From positions 181,552 through 245,551 of the forward strand of contig JARKIF010000058.1 of assembly GCA_029378245.1 (NCBI GenBank): a DNA stretch of 64,000 nt, given 5' to 3'. The position numbers were made by a program, and so were the translations under genes. Numbering within the stretch: the first letter of the stretch is position 1; each line of letters opens with the position of its first letter. The notes under the pieces are model-generated. The model ran no database searches. It saw only the letters and a list, made by a program, of their open reading frames with translations, and was not told the origin of the DNA. This document shows, in pieces, positions 12,118-23,504 of the stretch. Source of the DNA: Roridomyces roridus (lineage: Eukaryota; Basidiomycota; Agaricomycetes; Agaricales; Mycenaceae).

Positions 12118-12747
12118 GGGAGCAAGCGGCTGAAGCTGGGTCTGAACTTCTCTGAAGAAAGCCGAGAGGAACGGAGGTGCGGACGAGGTGAGTTACAGCT
12201 ACGCAGTGCAGTCCATGTGCCACTGACTGACGACGTGTAGGCTAGCGCTTGAACGGTCGCAAGTGGTCGGGGCCCTTTCAAGCAACTTTCAAGCAAGCCA
12301 TTTTTGCTGGTGCAACATCTTCTGGTCGCGCCCACATTTCAACCTCGCTGTCTCTCCACCAAATTAGTCGCTTGATGGCATTTCGTGGATGATTACATCT
12401 CGGCAAGCTGGGAGAGCCAGCGAGAGTTCCGTTTGTCGGCAATCACTGATCCGAGAGTGATGTCGGAAACTCCCTCCCGATTCGGTCGGTCCACGGAGGC
12501 TTTTTTTCCAGGGGATAGGATTGGTTTTCCTACTACTACAACCTGGGCCTACGCCACGACAGTGACATGATCCACGTGCAGAAGGATAGATGCCGCCGAA
12601 TCGACGGATAAGCGCCAAGAAGTCTGTTCCGAGGCCTGAAGAACTGCGGCGCAATGTGTTGGAAGGAAGGGAAGCCGGATTGATCTCTGATTATCCGTTC
12701 TTTAAGATTATGGCTCCTTTTTGTTTATACAACTGTCAGTTCACTTG

Positions 12748-13368
12748 TAGTGCTGGCAAGGTTCGGTTCGGTCCGGTTCAGCACCATTTTTTCCGAACCC
12801 CGAACCTGAACCTGGCGTTCGGTTCGGGCCATTGCCGAACTTGAACCTGAATGCGCGTTCGCGTTCGGTTCAGGTTCGAACGGGTTCGAACCCCCGCCGG
12901 TCCTGATAGCAAGTATCCCACCAAAAACATTGCTCTGTGGCCGAGGGTACCTGGTCAGGCCTTATGGAGTCAAATGGAGTGCCTTGGGAGGCTCGTTTCA
13001 TCTTGTACGGCACTGTAACGGGCACCCGACACATTCCCGCCACCACTGATGCGCCATCAATGTCTAGATTGTTGGTCAGAGCCGCGTAAGAATGGGCTAC
13101 AAGGGTGTGAAATTTACCAGATGGGTATACTTGCCGCAGATCACACCGAGACTGCCAGAAATGTACAAAATTCACTGTGAAATTGACAAGATTGCGCTGA
13201 TGGGGTTCATTTTCAGGTTCAGGTTCGAACGCGTGCCGTGCTCGCCGAACCCCGAACCGAACTTGTGTTCAGGTTCAAGGATTTCCTGAACCTGAACGCT
13301 GAACCCGCGTCCGGTTCAGGTTCGGTTCAGGTTCGAACCGATTTCTGAACCGGACCTTGCCACCACTA
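12748..13368. mobile_element. Non-autonomous hAT-like TIR element with 8-bp target duplication
   Basis: The termini read TAGTGCTGGCAAGGT at the left and the inverse of TAGTGGTGGCAAGGT at the right. They are flanked by the exact direct repeat TTCACTTG at 12740-12747 and 13369-13376. An 8-bp duplication is the hallmark of hAT-superfamily insertion. The interior carries arrays of GGTTCGGTTCAGG-type words near both ends and no open transposase frame. It lies in non-coding DNA between ARM copies 3 and 4. Confidence 0.85.
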
Positions 13369-13376
13369 TTCACTTG

Positions 13377-14926
13377 CTTCTATCCCCAAATGTACTTTCT
13401 CTTTATGCTCATCTGGCTCTCGGAAGGGTGTTTCTACAGCTTTCTTACAGCTTTGGATTTGCTTCTTTTCATTCCCATCGACCGCTGTCACCACAGCTTT
13501 CCACAGCTTTCTTGGCAGATCGCAGCTTATCGCACGGAACGGCAGTGGAGCGACCATTGGCGGCAAGATGACGCGTCACCGGCATGGCATGCATATATAG
13601 AGAACCCCTGGCTGTCGGCTTGCTCACCCCGCTTCCCTGAGCCCTCCTCCTACTGACCCTTTGCTATTTAATATTTATTCTTCGTCATTGGGGCTCAAAA
13701 TCCGGATTATTCATCAATTGTGCCGCACTCTGGGATACTCTTGGGATACTCTTCAAGCATTGTCTCAAGCTCCTCAAGCCGCCTCCTTCCTTTTCATCCC
13801 GCCATCGCATCCCCACTTTCTGGCTGTCACTGAGCTGCGTCCCTCGGTAATCACACCGGCCTGGCTCGAGCGGAACACTGTCCCCGGTCACCAAATACTG
13901 ATTCCGGCGTCGCATCCCCAACGGCCTCACCGCGCATGATTGTCGGCGTGCTCATTTTGCTTCAACCTACCTCCCACGCCGCCCTGGCTGAGTTTCTTCG
14001 TGATATCAACCGCTCAGTTTCGCATTTCTGCAACACTCGACGTGTCGGCAGACTCGACGGGACACGGGGAACACGGGGTACGATGGTGCGTGGCTCTCTC
14101 ACCGCTTTGACTCTAGACTGACCCGGCTCGAGTGGACGCGTCGCTTTCAAACCCCAGGGCGTCGTGCGCCACGCCACACGCTCTGACTCGAGGTGAATGT
14201 CACTCAGCCTCTTTGAGCCCGGTGTACTCACCAGCTCGCCGTCTCCCCTCAAGCCACGCGTCGTAATTTTCCTCATCCACCTCGAAGCCGCGAGCTTCGT
14301 TGCCTCTCCCCGACGCCCGTTGTGGCTTCAGCAACGTACTACCATGAGTCGCATGGTGTGTTCCCCCTCGGACCTCCTACTACATACAACTCCTGGGTTG
14401 CTCTCATTCCCACTCTCGACGACTGACCGTTCGCCAAACGACTCCCATCGTGGTGCCCGTGAACCTTGGCACAGTGCGAGTGCGACAGGATATGCAAGGT
14501 AACGCGTAGAGCGCCACTGCGTGCGGGATCCACGCGGTGGGTCAAACGTGGATGGACGTTCATGTGTTTTGCTCAGTTGCATTTTCCCTTTCTGAAAACT
14601 TTGTACCAGGGGAAGACTTTTGACGTAGATGTTCAATCTGGGGAAGGGTGGAATCTGGAATCTGGATGTCCCACGTAGTAATACGTGACTTTGACTTGGC
14701 TGTTGTTGATCTTCTTGGCCAAAATGTCTATTCCTTCTCATCCAAAGCGGAAATCCAAGTGCTGGCCACTCAAAAGCCGTGTGGAGTTTAGAGCAAATCC
14801 CGGTGTTGATGCAATGCTGCCGGAGCGAAGCGAAGGCACGTCTTGTTCATGTGCATGATCTTTTCGGATCACTGATGCGCGCTGGACACCGCCTGGAACT
14901 CAACTGGAACTTGAACCCTATGTATT
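13377..14926. other. Non-coding spacer
   Basis: This stretch is pyrimidine-rich and unique in the window as far as I can see. It has no frame with a supported start, domain or splice pattern. Confidence 0.5.
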
Positions 14927-17218
14927 TCATAAATCTGGCCGGTGACTACTGGGATGTAGGGACAGCGGCGGCCACAACAGCTCTCCTACAGATATTTCTT
15001 TGGATGTCAATGGCCGCAGTTTGAGTCCTTTCAGACCCCGCAAAACTCCAAGCGCACCAAGTTCCACCAGCACCGTAACACCTCTGTAGCACCGACTAAT
15101 TCGACCGAGGGTATACATCGCTAACGCCCGGGTCGTCGCATCCATGTCCCTGCGTCTTCAAATTCCCGATCAGTACTTGCGATCGGCAAGAGCAGGTATT
15201 AACTCACCTCGCAAGCGACAGGACCTGTCCACAGAGTCGTACATCCAGAATCACAGGCGCCGCCAATTCATGCGTTGCAAGGTTCTCCATTATGGTGAAG
15301 GCGGACTGACGGATTTCAGGGTTCTTTGATGCAAGGAGCGCGCAAAGATATCGACGCAAGTCACGAGAAGCGACAAGAGCCTGTGCGCCCGTTGGGGACC
15401 CGGAAAATTGAGCAATGGTTTGAGCTAGTGGCCTGACGATAGTGTCGTCCGTAGCTCTATCGAAAACTTGGTTACTGCCAATTCTCCGGCGAAGAAAAAA
15501 AATGAACTGACGGGATAGTACGGTCCAGCACCCCGTCAGCCAATGCGCTCAGAACAGCATTGATAACGGGTTGCGAGCCGGCCTTCCCGCTGCGAATCCC
15601 GCATAGGTCCCGTTGTTCACAGTCATGCTTTACCAAATCCCAGGTCAGCTTGCAGATGGGATATCCCAACTCCGCCCGTTGTAAACGGAGCAGCCGTGGC
15701 AGACTGCCAAGGAAATTTGTGGCCACGAGAGTGACGACTTCATCCTGCTGAAGGTGTTCGGGTATTTGATTGAGGACATACACTGCCCTGATGACAATGT
15801 CTTCCCTGCTGTCCCTGGTCGTTTTCGAATCAAATAGTAACAGCGAGGACGTAGGGAAGAAATGACTCACCTCAAGAGCTCGGACAGCATTACTACAATT
15901 TCGGGTGGACGAGTATCGTATTGAGCTAGATTTTCAACCAGTTCACATGTCCGAGATCTGATGCCGGAAGATTTGAAGGAAAGCAACTTTGGAGCACTTT
16001 GCAGTACACCTGATTCGAGGATGGCAGCTCGGCCTTGGCGCTCCTGGGAAACTTGAACTAACTTGAGGACTGTTTGTTCGACGAGTGCCTTGTCCATGTG
16101 CCTGAAACGATTCAAATTTCCACCATACTATTGGGGGAACATATCGAACTTACTCCACGTCGGCCAACCAGGTCCCCATCGGTATCTCTTCCAGGAGCAT
16201 TGATAGAGACATCGAGTGGTGGCCTTCGAGTCTTGCCAGACCCTCGCATAGTTTCTTCACAGAATTGTAAAGCATAGCTGCTTCGACGATGGATGCTGCA
16301 ACTTCCCAACGCTCGAGCCCGAGTGCCAGAGCGTACACGGCCTGGTCAGCAATATACTCTTCGTCCCTGCTCATATAGAATTCGAAGTCAGGGGGACGGT
16401 AGCACACGCGAGAAGAAGACACTCGCCGTAGTAATTTAACCAGCTCGGCCGCCGGGAATATCCAATGTTCCGGAGTACCAGGATCGTCTTGGAAGAAAAA
16501 GATGATAACATTGCATGCCCACCACCTCATATGCCGGTTGCTCGATGAAAGGAGTGTCACCAAAGGGTGTTGGCCGGGACCATGTTCCGGTGGGTGCCCG
16601 GCTTGACTGGATAAGGCAGACGCCACTTGTAGAGAAAGATCTTCGTCGGAGAGGTGATTGGGACTGAAACAGGTGAGTATGCGGACCCAAGGCTGTTTGA
16701 AACACACTTTATCATCAAGGACTCAAGGGTGTTGATCTGTGTTGATGACACCGGTATCCCGCAACTATGAGCTAAGAGACTTTGCACCAGCGAAACCGTT
16801 GATATTCGGAAACTCTCATCGGCCAGTAGCTCAGGCAACTGGCCCAAGAGGGGAGAATGCTGTATGTCTCGTGCATCATCTAAATTCCAGAAGGCTCGGT
16901 TGCACAGATGCTCAAGGACCATCGTTTGCGTGCGACGAGCAACGTATTTGCATCTATGCGCGTCAACGAGCTTGTCGGGTTGGAGGAACCTCAGACTCAC
17001 AACAGATAGGACGAGAGATTCTCCAAGACAGGTGGGGAAAGACGTATTGAGCGATTCGATTCGATGAGGGCAATAGCTTGTCGGTGGTACATGAGCCGCA
17101 TCAGGGGTTTCGTGGCCGCATGGAGGTTGATCGTCGGGCCCGAGTGGACCAAGGGGTTACTGTCGGACCACCAGCTGTGGATGCTGGGGAGGGTGTCCTG
17201 ACGCTCGAGAGGTGGCAT
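14927..17218 (-). CDS. ARM/HEAT-repeat family protein, copy 4
   Basis: The ATG at 17216-17218 gives MPPLERQDTLPSIHSWW and the family N-terminal module. Seven or so phase-2 introns join the CKYVARRTQTMVLEHL exon to ARM exons NHLSDEDLSLQVASALSS, DEEYIADQAVYALALGLE, HMDKALVEQTVLKLVQVS, EDIVIRAVYVLNQIPEHL, ATDDTIVRPLAQTIAQFS and DMDATTRALAMYTLGRIS, ending at the TGA in 14927-14929. The product is about 640 residues. All the junctions I reconstructed keep the frame, so this copy looks functional. The segment after KLVKLLR starts with a GC donor (GCGAGT) but is a multiple of three and stop-free, so it may be either intron or retained coding sequence. It belongs to the same subgroup as copies 8, 9 and 10. 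The shared family promoter box lies about 150-170 bp upstream at 17371-17390. Role unknown; presumably a protein-binding scaffold. Confidence 0.8.
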
Positions 17219-17401
17219 GGAATGGAACGAGAGAGGGAGTGCGCAGTAGATGCACAGCACTCTACAGCTCTCAGGGACACGATATGTGGTGGGACAGATT
17301 GAATCAGAAGCAAGGCAAATGCACAGCCCGGGTTTCTACAACCCAGTGACATGATCCATGTTCAGCCTTAGGATAGATGGCGCCGAATTAGCTGGCGCAC
17401 G

Positions 17402-17944
17402 TGTCCCCCCCAATGACATTGCCTTAAATGGCAATTCTGCTCGCTTAACGGCTATAGTGCCGTCATGGTCGCCACGGTGACACCTGTTTCAATTGCCATT
17501 CTGGCTCAGTGCTCAGTGGTAGTAATTAAAGATTATTGAATGTCTTGCCAGCTATCACCATGTGAGTTCAACCCTTTTGGTTGCCATTTCTTTTTTCTTT
17601 TTTTTTGGTTGAAGAACTCAGATCCCGCCGTGAATTGGCAGTTAGACACAGGTTAGGTTAGGTTAGTTTAGGACTGTGTGTGTACTCTACATCCCTGTTC
17701 CCCCCACGCGGCCTCGGCTGTGAATGAAGAACTCAGAATCCACAGTGAATGGGCAAGGATCATTATCAGCAGTGAGTAGCAGTTAGAAACAGTGTCAGCA
17801 GTGAACACCTGTCAGGTTAGGCCAGGTGGCTGCAGTTGTACAAGTTCAGTTTAAAAAATGTTGCTGCAGCCGGGCCCGGGGTTGAACACGCAACCTTCTG
17901 ATTAGGTAATGAAAAAGTCACGTGTTTTGTCATTGGGGGGGACA
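17402..17944. mobile_element. 0.54-kb TIR element (CCCCCCCAATGAC family)
   Basis: The 17-base terminus TGTCCCCCCCAATGACA at 17402-17418 is matched exactly by its inverse at 17928-17944. The interior contains TTAGG-type repeats near 17650 and words (gaactcagaatccacagtga) shared in inverse with the 32.8 and 44.7 kb elements. A second member sits at 32802-33328. No protein is encoded, and no target duplication is obvious. Confidence 0.75.
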
Positions 17945-18594
17945 GCAGAGGGGTTTCGCCGAATTGGCCCTTGGGATAAGCGCCCACCGCAGAAAGTCCA
18001 GAGGGCGGACAAGTCATCATCGTGCAGAAATCGAAGCCGGATTGGTTAGCTTCCTCGGTTGCGCTTCCAGTAGAAGTGCGAGAGCAAGCATCGCGAGAGA
18101 AACTCAGAGAAGAAGTTCAATGGAGCAGGTGGAGCAAAGGTGGAGGGTCCGGATCAATCCCGCCCACTGTTTTGCCGTCTTCTCTCCACATGTCATGCAC
18201 TTACAGTCATCGCGGGACATGTGTCCCGCCGTCGGCGTTTTTTTTGAGCCTTCAGGCCCAACCTTCGCGGCCACTCGACGTGTGGCGCTTACTCCCTCGC
18301 TCTGACGAACCCCGCATTGCATCGCCGCCGTCAACAAGAACTAGATGACCAAAAAAAAGTTGTCGATACTTAACCTGGTCGTCTCAGGATTCGCTGAGCC
18401 ACGGCCATTCGACGGGCCTGATCTCACAAAGTGCCGAATGTCGAATGTGTACACGAAACACGGGAGCCCACCCTCACAACACCGCTGCCAGAGCACAGCG
18501 CCTCCTTGTTGATTCCTGGTAGAAACTCAGCTACTTGTACATTTTACATACTTGTATCTTCAAATGTACGAGAGTCACCAGTGTGGTCCCGAGA
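17945..18594. other. Non-coding spacer
   Basis: I see nothing that can be supported between the TIR element and the 3' end of ARM copy 5. Confidence 0.5.
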
Positions 18595-20554
18595 CTAAAA
18601 CTCAGCTTTTTTCAAGCTTGAAATGAAGGCGTATGCTTTGTGTCGCAGATCTCGATCCGAATGCTGCAACAAGAATGGCACACAGCTCTCGGGGAGTGTA
18701 CTCGTCATCACGGCCAATGCACCACTGGGATGTTGTACGATATCAGTCAGTGCGTCAATCGCATCGCTCGTGTAAGTTGTACGTCTGTTGGACAGTTCAG
18801 ATGCGGATGAGTTTAAACCTGCAGAGAGTACGTCCCTTATGAGGAAATCGAGTTTCTCCAGGGTCGCCTTCCCCAGAATCGAAAACCAAAGACCATGCCC
18901 CGCCAAGATTTTGATGAGGGAGTAGGTATGCGACTTCAGATATCCACGTTTTGAATGAAGGAACATCGGGATGCGCGCGCTCATCCTTTCTGCGACGAGA
19001 GCCTGTGCGCCTTGCTGATTCCTAGCAATTCTCTTCAAGGCGCACATGGCTTGGTAACCGCGGTCCTCAGCCAAGGTCTCCGGCAAGTCACGATCAATGT
19101 CTTCTTCCCTGTGCATAGTGTTTAATCTCCACAAGGCTCGTTAATCACGTTTAGAGCAAAGGCACCCACCACAAGATGATCAGCATCTCTGTTACTGCGA
19201 CCGTCCAGAGATGACCTGCCCTCGTAGGTTCTTGTGTGAGGAGGTTGTCGATTAGGCGACAACCGGGTTGGCAAGGGCTTGTGTCCCTCTGGGTCTCACC
19301 CAGCAACAAATGAGGAATTCTTCCCGGCCAGAGTGTCTTCGTAATAGCCGCTGCCCCGGCCGGATGCTCAGACATTGCAGAGAGAATGGGCAGCACGATT
19401 GTGGAATCACTTTCAGGGCTGATTAAATGTTGTAAGTCGTGTTTTAAAAAAAGAGGAAACAACGGAGATTTACGGACCCTAACAAGGTGAGCAGTTTGCC
19501 GATAGCGGCTTCCTCGAGAACATAATCCACCGCCAATCCGCGTGTCGCGAGAGACGAAACCAGGCCGCATGCTTCGGAGATGACGCGGGGATTTCCGCAA
19601 TCCCAGATTCTGTCAAACAAAGATGTTGCGACGATGCCGTATGCGGACAGGTATTTCGCCTCAACGAGTTGCTCCAGCGTGCGAATAGCTTGAACGGAGA
19701 CGCTCTCGTTGGGATCTCTGCTCATAATAATTGAGGGAAGCAATCCGAAAGCAGGAAGTGTTGATATGGAAACTAACCGCGTGAGATTGCACAGGGCCTG
19801 GCTTGCAGCTTCTCCGAACACGTTCTTGAACCCAGGGCTGAGGTGTGATGATGCCTTGCTGACGAAGGCGCACGCCCACTGCCGGACCTGAGGGATGTCG
19901 GAAGCAAATAGAGCAAGGATGATGCCAACGCCTTCCGAATGGTCAGAAATTGCAGCCAATAGCGGGGGGCCGAGTATATCGCAATCGCATTCCATTTCTC
20001 TGCGGGCATTGGTTCTCAAAGAAGACTGGGTTGGATTACGAGAAGACTGACTGACCTCCGAGCTTCCGTCGCAGCCGGAATGAGCCATGTGGGAGGAACA
20101 GATGGACTGAACCTGCGAGCCAAGAGCGCCGCAATCAGAGAGAAGGTAGCCATTTGAAGGTCCTTGTGAATCAACAGCTGTGGAAGTGCTAAAGAGCACA
20201 GTATTTGCCGTGCACTCTCCTCGTGCCGGCTCGCACTTCTCGCCAAGTGCTCCATAACTTTGATTCGTGTCTCAGGAAGCACGTATTTGCATCTAAATTC
20301 GATCGAAGGACCTCCGCAATGGAAAGGGAACTCACGTACGAGAGATAGGTTGAATAAATCTCCACCATCTCGGCAGAAAGTGGTCCGACGCCGTCCTTGG
20401 CGATGAATCCCAGCGCCTGCCGGTGGTACATGACTTTCATCAAGGGCTTCGCCAGCGTGTGGATGTTGATTGTAGGCCCGGAGAGCATTGGATTGCTGTC
20501 TGGCCACCAGCTGACCAGGCTTCCACGGGTTTCTACGCGTTGTAAGGGAGGCAT
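18595..20554 (-). CDS. ARM/HEAT-repeat family protein, copy 5
   Basis: The ATG at 20552-20554 starts MPPLQRVETRGSLVSWW, followed by GPTINIHTLAKPLMKVMYHRQAL and the exon-1 donor. Then come the KYVLPETRIKVMEHLARS exon, the ARM exon with EVMECD-like start ending NVFGEAASQALCNLTR, DPNESVSVQAIRTLEQLV, PESDSTIVLPILSAMSEH and EEDIDRDLPETLAEDRGY, ending in SSLKKAEF with TAG at 18595-18597. Every intron I placed is GT-AG and phase 2. The product is about 550 residues. Relative to copy 2 it stops inside a repeat (the equivalent of STLAEHRFTVPGILR), so the C-terminus looks shortened. It is the parent-like sister of the truncated copy 3. Confidence 0.75.
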
Positions 20555-23504
20555 GATGGAGGGAGAACGAGGAGAGAAGACGGACAGCCTCGCTGACAGA
20601 TTCGAGGCTTGTATTAGACTGTTCTCACACCATGTTAGCAACGCTTGAGCGACATCTAGATGGTGGTAGCCAAGAATAGCAGGTGGGAGACTGGGGCCAG
20701 GATTCGGACTCGGGGGAAGAGCAGCGAGCAGCTCAGAGAACACTGGACAGGTCAGCGGAGTTGGTTGCGAGCTAGACCAGATTGAAAGGAGAAGCCCATA
20801 GATTAGGGGCAAGTACATGGGACTCGGAGGCCGAGAAGGAAAAGAGAGAAATGAGACATCCGGCCGCGGAACGATCCGGATGCATCACGCCATGTCGTTC
20901 TTCAAGCTTCAAGCTTCATGCATGAGTGTCAACTGGCGAACTGGCGCTCATCTACTCACTGTGACGAGCATCGCTTTCGCTGCCTCAATCAGATATAACG
21001 AAAAGAATGAGTGCGGCGGGTCTCATGCTATCGCGTCTAGGCCGTCTTTTGCTGCGCGCGTAATGGCTACTCGACATCGCAAAAGAAGTACAGCGGCTGA
21101 AGCTGGGTCTGAAGAAAGCCGAGAGGAACGGAGGTGCGGACGAGGTGAGTTACAGCTACGCAGTGCAGTCCATGTGCCACTGACTGACGACGTGCAGGCT
21201 AGCGCTTGAAACGCCACGCATGTCCGGTGGGCGTGCGCAGGAACCGCGACTGCGCCTGCCCGTTGTTCTTCATCCCCCGGTGGAAACTCATACAGCCAAG
21301 TCTCAAGCTTGCACCCATATCCCATGCGCCCATATGGCGGATGCTTGGCCACACCCTCCTATCCGATGGTGCCTCAGGAGTCCTTGTCCTCGCCATCTTT
21401 CCCGCCCACGCCCCGGGCACTCGCCGTCGTTTTCGACCTCCACTTGCTCCTCCGCCTGGAATGCCCAAATTCATGGCGGGTATGGGTCAACTCCGTCCGG
21501 TGAGGTGTGGGTGCCTCAGGGGTCCTTGTCCTCGCTATCTTCGAGTGGCCCTTGAGGTTCTCGTCACGCAATAAGGGTCGTGCCAACGGAAGACGAGCTA
21601 GCGGGACTCAGGTACGTCGCCATTCTTTTCCGGATGGACAAATCGTTCTTATCCTCCCCAGCTGCACGTACTTGTCCAAGTCCAAGATGACCTCCCGTCA
21701 AGTCAAGTCGAGGCCAGCGCGCTCTCCGACAGCGATAACCCCCTTCTCGCTCCTGCGACATGTAGCTGTGTGCTCTGCCATACCGCCCAGCCTCTGTGAG
21801 GGACGGCCAAAACCTCCTGCTCTTCGTACGTCGCCATCTTGACCGTGACCGAATGATTCGTCTCATCATTTGGTAGTCAAAGCCACCTGGAGGCGCGTTC
21901 CAAGTGTCGTCCTTGCGGCTTCACCCTCGCCATGTGCTCACGACCGGTGATTCATTCGGGTGGTTTCAAGAGCTACTTGCCTCAAGAGGACCACGGCCGG
22001 CGTCGACATCAAGCATCCAGCAATCAAGACGCTCGCTCTGCGCATACTCCTGTGCTGACCCCATCCCCATCCTCCGCCGCCGCGCTCTCCTGTCGCTCCT
22101 CCTCGATCCCTGGCCCCATGCACTCACGCAATTGGCCATCCACAGTATCCGGACGCGCCCGAGGAGAAGCTCCAGCCCAGCTAGGCGTGGCTCGCAGGCG
22201 ATGTGGAGACAGTGATGCGGGGGTGAATTCGGTCTTTGCCAGCGGGGGAGGAGGGGCAGCCACGATTGCGATGGAAGAGTGTACCCGCAAGCAGGGGAGT
22301 CCTGGCGCACGGACGAGAATGATGCTCTATCTTTTCTCGCATGGCCGCTGCTCCTCAATTCGACTGCGGTCTTCATCTCCCGTACGCGTTCACCGTTGCC
22401 TCTTCCCTGCGCATCATGGCCATCATGGGCAGCAATCTCAGCGCTGCTTCCGTTTTGGGAAATTACATAAGCCCGCTCTGTCCTTGCATCCTTCGTCTTT
22501 TCCCGACCCCGTCCGCATCAGACACCTAGCAAGTCCGGGATAGCGATGCCTGGGATGCTTCCCACCTCTCCCTGGACCCTCGGTCTCTCCGGGAGACGAA
22601 TCTGGTCTTTGGAAGATTTGTCGCTCTTCGGAGTCGTCCCTCCTTCGCGGGAGCTTCAGATGCGCGGTGCCTCCGCCACGCTCGGTGGTCCTGTTTCCAA
22701 CTGCTCCATTCCCGTGTGCTATCGCCTCCCATCTGTAGACCTCGCTAAGGTGCCGCCTATCGTTCTTCGACTCTCCGACCTCAGGCGGCAAGGAGGATGG
22801 CTGGATAGCTGGATGTCGCGATGGAAGGGGGTGGAATATGGATGGCTGCAGGCTATCATCGCCGTCTCCCCTTATCTCCCACTTGCGATGAGCTTGGGCC
22901 AATTTTCTCGCCTAGGCACAACCAAAATCGATGTGCCTAGCGGGGGCACATGTCGGCACAGCTAGAAATAGCTCTCCATACACGGGCGCGGAATGGAATG
23001 CCTCTGGCTATCGGCGACGTTCTGGGCCTCGGGCGTAGGTGCAGCGGGTACGCTGGCCAGACATCTTCCTCCTTGACTGGGAGACTCATTTCGCTTCTAC
23101 AGCTCGCTCTATATCATCAATCTTAGCCCAGTTCCCCTCACCTCACTTCCATCTATTGCCGTTACACTGGTCGAATCTCAAGGCGGGCGGGTTATACATA
23201 ATTTACCGTGCGGTTGTGCGAGGGGGGGAGGGAGATGTCTCGTTGATTAACGGCATGATACCAGGGATTGAACGAAGTTGTGCCCTCTCCGCCTGCCATC
23301 GGAACTCGAGAGTGGTACTATGTGCAAGGGCCTGAGGCGACGTGGAGAATTCTGACGCGTCAGTCCCGGATGCTCTCCGCTATTCTGAGCAATCTGTCTT
23401 GTATGTCGTCCACAAATGCAATCTATCAAACGGATATGGACATCTTTGCTGGAAACCAAGGCTGTGCTGCGACCTGTCTATAGCCTTGCTTTGCCTTTCC
23501 CCTC
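20555..23504. other. Long non-coding region between ARM copies 5 and 6
   Basis: No gene is supported. It contains the 120-bp segment 21091-21210 shared with 12127-12255, and one arm of an inverted duplication at about 21295-21700. Open frames here are short, proline/serine-rich and without consistent splice sites. The part from 21.3 to 22 kb may be remains of an old gene, since conserved tracts alternate between frames. Confidence 0.45.
21295..21700 (+). repeat. Left arm of a dispersed inverted duplication
   Basis: This is similar in inverse orientation to about 31300-31740. Shared words include CACCCTCCTATCCGATGG, GGGACTCAGGTACGTCGCC and TCGTTCTTATC, in the same order. The two arms enclose ARM copy 6 and mating sub-locus 1. 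Identity is clearly below 100%, so the duplication is not recent. What the unit originally was is not clear. Confidence 0.65.

Noticed and set aside
17648..17675. Telomere-like TTAGG repeats (GGTTAGGTTAGGTTAG)
   Set aside because: Only a few units, with the wrong register for TTAGGG, and repeated in other MITEs as AACCTAAC words. It is element interior, not a telomere.
17860..17935. tRNA-like sequence (minus strand reads GGTTGCGTGTTCAACCCCG)
   Set aside because: It resembles a T-arm, but I could not draw a full cloverleaf with acceptor and anticodon stems. It lies inside a TIR element, so at most it is a tRNA-derived remnant.
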